Source: Leptospira gomenensis | Lineage (GTDB): Bacteria > Spirochaetota > Leptospiria > Leptospirales > Leptospiraceae | DNA length: 64,000 nucleotides | Direction of reading: 5' to 3' | Assembly: GCF_004770155.1 (NCBI RefSeq) | Contig: NZ_RQFA01000061.1 | Coordinates: 144,446 to 208,445 of the forward strand | In this document: piece by piece, positions 56,243 through 64,000 of the stretch | Numbering within the stretch: the first letter of the stretch is position 1 | How the letters are laid out: every line of letters begins with the position of its first letter | Notes under the pieces: model-generated | The model's database searches: none | The model's input: only the letters and a program-made list of their open reading frames with translations | What the model was told of the DNA's origin: nothing | Translations under genes and position numbers: made by a program

Positions 56243-57007
56243 CTAATCATAACTTTGATTACTCCTGGCTTCGGCGACGACCGGTCCGGAAAGAATCGCA
56301 ACCTCCACGGAACCTACGGAACGTTCGAAACGGTTCAATTGATCCAATCGAAGGAATAAATACCGCAACAAAAAAAGGATCAGACGGGAATTAGCGCTTC
56401 CGGTTACGGATAACGTTCCGTATTTCCAGGATTTCCTTAGGTCGGCGGATTCGATATCGTGCGGATAAAAAAAACGTTTCGCCCGGATACAAAAGGATTC
56501 GAGCAAAGCCCGAATCGCGGCTTCGTTTTTCACCGCGGAAATCCTCACTTCGATTTCGAACCATTTGTAATACTCGAACTCGTCGTGACGATAGAGGACG
56601 TCGTAACCGAAAATCGGAAATCCGATCCTCTTTAGACGCCGGTGAAAATTCAGATAACGGAACCATTCCGCAAGAACCATGGCCGGGAACAGATAAAAGA
56701 AAAACTGCACTACCGGTTCGTGGAAGAATTCAGGAACGACGCAGGTCACGTAGAATGTCGGAATTCCCAAAACCGACAATAATCCTACGACCGTATAATT
56801 GAAAATCCAATAATCCGCGAGGAAAAATCGGCAATACGAACGGAAACTCAAAAAAGGTTTGGATCCGAAAAAGGATCCGGAAAACGATTCTATGATTTCC
56901 TGGAATTTACGATTTCGCTCCTCGCGTTTTCGCTCCCGAGCCCGGAGATCCCGATCCTGTTTTTCCAGTTTTCGTTTTTCGTGGACGGCTTTTTCTACTG
57001 GATCCAT
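56243..57007 (-). CDS. Membrane protein with N-terminal coiled coil, unknown function
   Basis: The 254-residue product begins with a highly charged coiled coil (about residues 5-40, Arg/Glu/Lys) and then has two to three hydrophobic segments (about 68-88 and 95-115). The C-terminal half is soluble with alternating basic strands (FEYYKWFEIEVRISAV, FFYPHDIESADLRKSWK). It resembles no family I recognise. It is convergent with the histidine kinase and 61 bp upstream (in the transcribed direction before) of nothing on its strand except the TonB-like gene, which is beyond 57069 on the same strand. Function unknown. Confidence 0.6.
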   Translation of the reverse strand: MDPVEKAVHEKRKLEKQDRDLRARERKREERNRKFQEIIESFSGSFFGSKPFLSFRSYCRFFLADYWIFNYTVVGLLSVLGIPTFYVTCVVPEFFHEPVVQFFFYLFPAMVLAEWFRYLNFHRRLKRIGFPIFGYDVLYRHDEFEYYKWFEIEVRISAVKNEAAIRALLESFCIRAKRFFYPHDIESADLRKSWKYGTLSVTGSANSRLILFLLRYLFLRLDQLNRFERSVGSVEVAILSGPVVAEARSNQSYD

Positions 57008-57068
57008 AAATAAAATTGAATATTCTAAAAATAGAAAGCGATACTACGCGAATTAGATCGTACGCGAT

Positions 57069-58989
<1,921 letters not shown>

Positions 58990-60147
58990 TCAGTTCGGTC
59001 TTTCCTTGAGCTGAATCGAAATCCGAGACGTCGTCCCTTGACGAACGATGGTCAACGTTACCCGATCCCCCACCTTGCTCTTTTTTACCGTGGAAACCAC
59101 TTCCTCCGGAGAATTGATTTTCGTTCCCGAAATTTCGGTGATGATGTCCATCAGTTGGATGCCGGCGCGGTCCGCAGGAGAATCGTTTTGAATCTGTACG
59201 ACCACCGCGCCGCCTTGTAGGTTGAGTTTTTTTGCATCCTCTTCGTGAAGATAATCCACTCCCACTCCGAGCCAAGGTTGTGCGGGACGTTTGACCTTAC
59301 CGGTGGACTTCAATTCTTCCATGATCGCTTTGGCTTCGTTGATCGGAATCGCGAATCCGATTCCCACCGAACCTCCGCTTTGTGAGGCGATCATTCGATT
59401 GATCCCGATGACCCTACCGTTGATGTCCAACAAAGGACCTCCGGAATTTCCCTGATTGATCGAAGCGTCCGTTTGCAGATAATGAACTCCGCTGTTGTCG
59501 ATGCCCGTCCGACCGACGGCGCTCACGATTCCCGCGGTCAAGGATTGTTCGTAACCGAGAGGAGCTCCGATGGCGATCGCCCAATCCCCGACTTTCACCG
59601 CCGACGAATCCCCCAACTCGATCGGAACCAATTCCGAATCCGGTTTGATTTTCAAAAGAGCGAGGTCGATGACCGGATCGGCTCCGATCAATTCCGCGGT
59701 ATGAGTTTTACCGGTCTTTAAACGGACGGTGAGTTTATCCATGGAACGTACGACGTGTTCGTTGGTGAGAATGTATCCTTGCGTATTGAGAATGATTCCG
59801 GAACCGAGGCCGGTTTGTTTTTGTTTCATGACCCGACCGCCGCCTTGCCCTCTTCCGAAAAATTGATCGAAAAAAGGATCTCCGAACGGATGAACGGGAA
59901 CGTTCTGCGTTCTTTCGGTGGCGATGGAAACGACGCTCGGGGAAGCGGTTTGATACACTTCTTCGAACGCCTGTTGAATGGTGATCGCGTGCCGGACCGC
60001 GGGACTCGGCTCTTTGTCTCCCTTTGCGTTCAAGAACAGAGGACTGTTTTGGTTCGAACCGCAGAACATGACGGGAGATAAAAACGCCCCCAGAAGAAGT
60101 GAAATGCTGACGATCGCGAAGTACTTCAGTTTTTCCGAGTTTTTCAT
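58990..60147 (-). CDS. htrA: HtrA/DegP-family serine protease with PDZ domain
   Basis: The 385-residue protein has an N-terminal membrane anchor or signal ([21 protein letters not shown]), a trypsin-like domain with the complete triad His131 (TNEHVV), Asp161 (DLALLK) and Ser235 (GNSGGP), and one C-terminal PDZ domain (about 285-380). It is a periplasmic protease/chaperone for misfolded envelope proteins. Only one PDZ is present, like DegS and some HtrA. It is first in an operon with ruvB and a tonB-like gene. SD AAGGA lies about 11 nt before the ATG. Confidence 0.92.
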   Translation of the reverse strand: MKNSEKLKYFAIVSISLLLGAFLSPVMFCGSNQNSPLFLNAKGDKEPSPAVRHAITIQQAFEEVYQTASPSVVSIATERTQNVPVHPFGDPFFDQFFGRGQGGGRVMKQKQTGLGSGIILNTQGYILTNEHVVRSMDKLTVRLKTGKTHTAELIGADPVIDLALLKIKPDSELVPIELGDSSAVKVGDWAIAIGAPLGYEQSLTAGIVSAVGRTGIDNSGVHYLQTDASINQGNSGGPLLDINGRVIGINRMIASQSGGSVGIGFAIPINEAKAIMEELKSTGKVKRPAQPWLGVGVDYLHEEDAKKLNLQGGAVVVQIQNDSPADRAGIQLMDIITEISGTKINSPEEVVSTVKKSKVGDRVTLTIVRQGTTSRISIQLKERPN

Positions 60148-60549
60148 TGAATGTTTTCCTTCTGAAATGAATTTCCGATAGGTACCGAAAAGAATCGACC
60201 CGCTTCCGGCACTGTCAAGTGCGATTTGAAAACGGATAGAATCGGCGTCCTATCGGATTAACAATTGGATTGCGACGGGAACGGAGAAGGTCGCTCCGTC
60301 GTTTGTTGATTAGACCTTAAAGTTGGAAAAATGGTTTCCGATTTTCCGTCCAACCGGCGCGAAGTGGAAACGATGGACACGCAGTTTGTTATGAAGTGCG
60401 AAGTATGACCTCGAAGCGAAACCTGTCCGTTGTGCGACCTCGATGCGTCGAAAATGAAACAACACTACGAGTAAAAACGTTCGCGGCCTTTTGCCGTTTC
60501 GTCGCCGCGGATTCGAATCCCTCCGAACCGAAGTGGAATTGGAAAGGAA
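60148..60549. other. Intergenic region between two HtrA-type genes
   Basis: About 400 bp on the upstream side of htrA and downstream side of the truncated protease-like gene. I searched the three minus-strand frames for a GNSGGP-type catalytic block or other protease remnant and found none. No gene or RNA was recognised. It must contain the htrA promoter near its left side. Confidence 0.45.
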
Positions 60550-61179
60550 TTATTTTTTAAACTGCGAACGTTTTTGTTCCGCCTGATTCTTTTTTATAGT
60601 CTCACGCGCGTCCACGTATTTGCGGATCGCCCTTTCTCCGATTTGGAGAGAATACGTATCGAGACGTTCCACGGGAACGATGTCTTCGTCGGGTTCCACT
60701 TTTAAAATCGCTAAATCGATTCTTTTGTCCAAACCGATCACCAAAGCCTCGTACGATTTTCCGGATTTGAGTTGGATCCCAATCTGATCGTAGGACCGGA
60801 TCGTATGCGCGTTGGTGAGAACGTAACCTTGTTGATTGAGAACGATTCCCGTACCTAACGTGACGGTCACGCTTTGTCGAGGATGACCTCCTTTCGAGTG
60901 AAGTCCCTTGATCTTGGAATGTTTTTCTCCGAAGATCAGAACCGAACTGGCCGAGGAGTTCGGATACACTTCCTCGAAGATATGATGGATCCGAGTCTCA
61001 TCTTTCCGACGCGAAACGTCGTTGGGGTGCGGGGGATCGACCTCCTTCGATTCTTGCTCGTTTCGTAGGGAGGCATCCGAGGGTGCGGAATGAATGCACG
61101 AAGTTTCCGCCACACTCAATAACGAAATCAGTAGAACCGCGATCCCGTTCCGTGGGGAAAAGTAAAAGTGTCGTTTCAT
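60550..61179 (-). CDS. Truncated HtrA-like lipoprotein without catalytic serine
   Basis: The 209-residue product has a hydrophobic leader and lipobox ETSC (Cys28). Residues 65-183 match the first half of the HtrA protease domain: [19 protein letters not shown] has the catalytic-place His125 and RIDLAILKV has Asp155. The protein then ends in a charged tail ([19 protein letters not shown]) with no second half, no Ser and no PDZ. It cannot be an active serine protease. It may be a decayed copy or a pseudoprotease that binds peptides. It lies upstream of htrA on the same strand with a 400-bp gap, and is divergent from tmk. Confidence 0.7.
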   Translation of the reverse strand: MKRHFYFSPRNGIAVLLISLLSVAETSCIHSAPSDASLRNEQESKEVDPPHPNDVSRRKDETRIHHIFEEVYPNSSASSVLIFGEKHSKIKGLHSKGGHPRQSVTVTLGTGIVLNQQGYVLTNAHTIRSYDQIGIQLKSGKSYEALVIGLDKRIDLAILKVEPDEDIVPVERLDTYSLQIGERAIRKYVDARETIKKNQAEQKRSQFKK

Positions 61180-61282
61180 AAAAAAATCTGATTGGATTCC
61201 TTCTTAGAAATCGAATCCATGTAGATATGAGGAACGGTTTTCGAAAAATTCGTTCTGTCAAGATCGAATTGGAAACGACACG

Positions 61283-61885
61283 ATGAGTTCTGCGAAACCA
61301 TTGTTCGTCGTTTTCGAAGGAATCGACGGAAGCGGAAAATCGACTTTATGCAAGTCCACGACGTTAGCCCTCGGGGAACGCGGAATTCCCGCAACGTCCT
61401 TTACCGAACCCACTCACTGGGAAACCGGACAATTTCTCCGGAAATTCTTACGCGGAGAAATCGAGTTAGACAGAGAGGAACAAATCGAAGCCTTTCTCGC
61501 GGACCGGGAGGAATCGTTGCGAAAAAACGTGCTCCCCTCCTTACGATCCGGTAAGAACGTTCTGTTGGATCGTTATCTGTATTCCACGGCCGCGTATCAA
61601 AGCGGATCCGACTTTTCTCCGGAAGATATCGTTCGAAAAAATTTGGAAAGAAATTTTCCTTTGCCGGACGTTCTCTTTTTTTTGGATCTAAAACCCGCTT
61701 TGGCGCTGGAGCGTCTTTCGGTCAGAAAAGAAACAGCGGAACGTTTTGAAACCTTACAACAACTGGAACGGATTTACGATTCGTATCGGAGGATTCTTCC
61801 CCCGGATACGATTTGGATCGACGCTGAGAAAAAACCGGAGGTTCTGGTAGAGGAATGTTTGGAAATTTTGATTCGCAAAACTTGA
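61283..61885 (+). CDS. tmk: Thymidylate kinase Tmk
   Basis: The 200-residue kinase phosphorylates dTMP to dTDP. The P-loop is GIDGSGKST (residues 13-21), then the TEPTHWETG block (dTMP site), the LLDRYLYST segment (DRY motif near residue 98) and a lid region [16 protein letters not shown]. Length is normal. GGAA precedes the ATG by about 9 nt. It is divergent from the truncated HtrA-like gene. Confidence 0.93.
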   Translation: MSSAKPLFVVFEGIDGSGKSTLCKSTTLALGERGIPATSFTEPTHWETGQFLRKFLRGEIELDREEQIEAFLADREESLRKNVLPSLRSGKNVLLDRYLYSTAAYQSGSDFSPEDIVRKNLERNFPLPDVLFFLDLKPALALERLSVRKETAERFETLQQLERIYDSYRRILPPDTIWIDAEKKPEVLVEECLEILIRKT

Positions 61886-62037
61886 ATTCGGTTCTTCGTC
61901 GTACGATATTTTTTTGAGGTTCGGGGACTCCGAGCGAAGTTCTCGAAGCCCGGTATTACAAGTTCGCGTCGATTTGAAACGAAATTTCCGGGAAGTTGAA
62001 AAGAATATTCAATTTCTTGCATCCATTTGCGCTTTTT

Positions 62038-62424
62038 TTAGTGGCTTTCGATCTGGAACTCTTTGAGGACGGCTTCATGACGGTCCGCTTGGCGTTCTAA
62101 GGATTCCGCCATTCTTTCGAGTTTTTCTTTGCGCGCTCTGGCTTGGAGAAATTTTTCTCCTCGGGAGAGTTTCGCCAATTCACGCAATTCTATGGCGCGG
62201 CTTCGTTTCGCAATCGCGGTCGCTTTGAGATAATTGGCGATCGCGAGTTTTTGACCGGGGGTCACCGCACTTTCGACCAGCGCTTTTTCGAGCAGTCGTT
62301 CTTCTTCCTCTTGGCTCACCGACACGATCGGGGAAAAAATTCCGAGTAAGAGAAGGAGCGGGAAAATTAAAATTACCTTCTTCCAAACGGTTTGAATGTT
62401 TTGATTCGAATTGTAAACCTGCAT
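62038..62424 (-). CDS. Small exported coiled-coil protein
   Basis: The 128-residue product has a hydrophobic leader (VILIFPLLLLLGIFSPIVSVS) and a mature part that is one long helix with coiled-coil heptads (LLEKALVESAVTPGQKLA through KLERMAESLERQADRHEA). A repeated Ala/Arg/Glu/Leu bias supports this. The ATG at 62424 is chosen because AGAGGTAG precedes it; the frame continues to 62664 without a better site. No family is recognised. It may be a periplasmic helical protein. It is convergent with tmk. Confidence 0.65.
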   Translation of the reverse strand: MQVYNSNQNIQTVWKKVILIFPLLLLLGIFSPIVSVSQEEEERLLEKALVESAVTPGQKLAIANYLKATAIAKRSRAIELRELAKLSRGEKFLQARARKEKLERMAESLERQADRHEAVLKEFQIESH

Positions 62425-62664
62425 CTCTACCTCTTTTTCTTTGTCTTTATTTTGTCGTAGCACTGGAAACGATTTTATACCTGATTCCTTTTTCAAGGAC
62501 TTTCCGGAATCGGAATCTATTTGGGTTTTGTGGTATTGAGGAGGGAACGGGGAAAGAACCGGGGAGATCGAATCGAGAAAGGGAAAGGCGAGAGGAAGAA
62601 CCGAGAATGTTGGGAAATGGGATCCCGGGAACCGCGTTCCGACCGGATTCGTTCGGATTTGCAT

Positions 62665-62693
62665 TTGACAGGCGGGGGCTCTCCAAAAGACTC
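62665..62693 (+). promoter_or_regulatory. Possible promoter of tRNA-Arg
   Basis: TTGACA at 62665-62670 is a perfect -35-like box, 32 bp before the tRNA 5' end. Seventeen bases later lies AGACTC, a poor -10 match, so the assignment is tentative. Confidence 0.3.
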
Positions 62694-62697
62694 ACAG

Positions 62698-63651
<954 letters not shown>

Positions 63652-64000
63652 TTAGTTTGTCTGCTCGTTCGAATCCGATTCATCCGGCTCTTTGTGCCAT
63701 TCTCGGTATTCAAAGGCGTAAAAGGAGGACTCGGGGAAACATTCTAGTCGCCTTGTGGCTCTGTTGAAGGTGAGATCGAGGTGGAGGATATAGCTGTAGT
63801 GCTTGTGAAATGTGGGAACTCCCGCGTTCATCGTGTCTTCGATAGAATCTCCGACCCCGACCTCTTCCAAATACAACAGATAATTAAACAAATAACAACG
63901 AGAAACCCCGTGCGCTTGCGCCAAGGCCCCAAGCAACGTCCAACTTCCCGTTCCCAACCGAACATTGATTCGTCTCATTGTTTTCTTTTCCGCAGATCGC
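63652..64000 (-). CDS. DUF1564 protein, 3' part
   Basis: The frame is open to the right edge, so the 5' part is outside the window. The visible protein has the DUF1564 core: a basic strand [16 protein letters not shown], then [20 protein letters not shown] (a helix pair), [28 protein letters not shown] and the end [11 protein letters not shown]. The family is nearly confined to Leptospira, where it occurs in many copies; a ribbon-helix-helix-like DNA-binding role has been suggested from sequence shape (basic strand plus two helices), which I regard as inference. An internal ATG at 63978 is not likely the true start, because upstream codons are also coding-like (RSAEKKT). Confidence 0.75.
   Translation of the reverse strand, partial: RSAEKKTMRRINVRLGTGSWTLLGALAQAHGVSRCYLFNYLLYLEEVGVGDSIEDTMNAGVPTFHKHYSYILHLDLTFNRATRRLECFPESSFYAFEYREWHKEPDESDSNEQTN

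Overview
The window looks like chromosomal DNA of a spirochaete of the genus Leptospira, most likely a pathogen-clade species. This rests on lineage-typical protein types (a DUF1564 protein, a DUF1554 lipoprotein, two related lipoproteins resembling the leptospiral Lp29 group, a ChpIK-like toxin-antitoxin pair), lipoboxes of the relaxed spirochaete type (NC, SC, AC, EC), frequent TTG and GTG starts, and an Alternative Complex III operon. The base composition looks richer in G+C than L. interrogans. The species is not determined.

Left part (1-14.4 kb): the 3' end of an Ig-like repeat protein, a Baeyer-Villiger-type flavin monooxygenase, a P1-nuclease/phospholipase-C-fold protein, two tandem paralogous lipoproteins with similar leaders, a DUF4345 membrane protein, a membrane-anchored AraC regulator behind an Lp29-like lipoprotein, a TonB-dependent receptor broken by a one-base frameshift in a short G run, and a translationally coupled pair of lipoproteins.

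Respiration (14.4-22.3 kb, minus strand): a compact actA-B-C-D-E-F operon for Alternative Complex III (quinol:electron-acceptor oxidoreductase, replacing cytochrome bc1), ending with a small lipoprotein.

Middle (22.6-36.2 kb): an EEP-family hydrolase, a DUF1554 lipoprotein, a putative outer-membrane barrel, an M24 peptidase-like protein, an accessory patch with a chpI-like antitoxin, a chpK-like toxin carrying a premature in-frame stop and an AT-rich gene of unknown function, then an operon rlmN / Cys-rich lipoprotein / ArnT-like glycosyltransferase, an AT-rich lipoprotein, trpC, a STAS protein and murD.

Motility and signalling (36.4-44.7 kb, minus strand): a GAF/HD-GYP protein, then fliK-flgD-flgE (hook-length control, hook cap, hook), a 53-bp tandem repeat in the fliK leader region, a coiled-coil protein of unknown function and a thioredoxin-like protein.

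Right part (44.9-64 kb): carB; a coupled run zinc ribbon / exported helical protein / rsmD / alkaline-phosphatase-superfamily membrane protein joined by three successive TTGA overlaps; a TPR-like protein, a lipoprotein and a NarL-type two-component system coupled by GTGA overlaps; the operon htrA-ruvB-tonB-like; a truncated HtrA-like lipoprotein lacking the catalytic serine; tmk; tRNA-Arg(CCG); an unusual T/G-rich non-coding stretch with a tetranucleotide microsatellite; and the 3' part of a DUF1564 gene running off the edge.

The strongest points for a second look are the frameshifted TonB receptor, the nonsense-interrupted toxin, the 53-bp VNTR beside the hook genes, and the microsatellite region. 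No clearly new multi-gene system was seen; the closest candidate is the AT-rich accessory gene beside the toxin-antitoxin pair.
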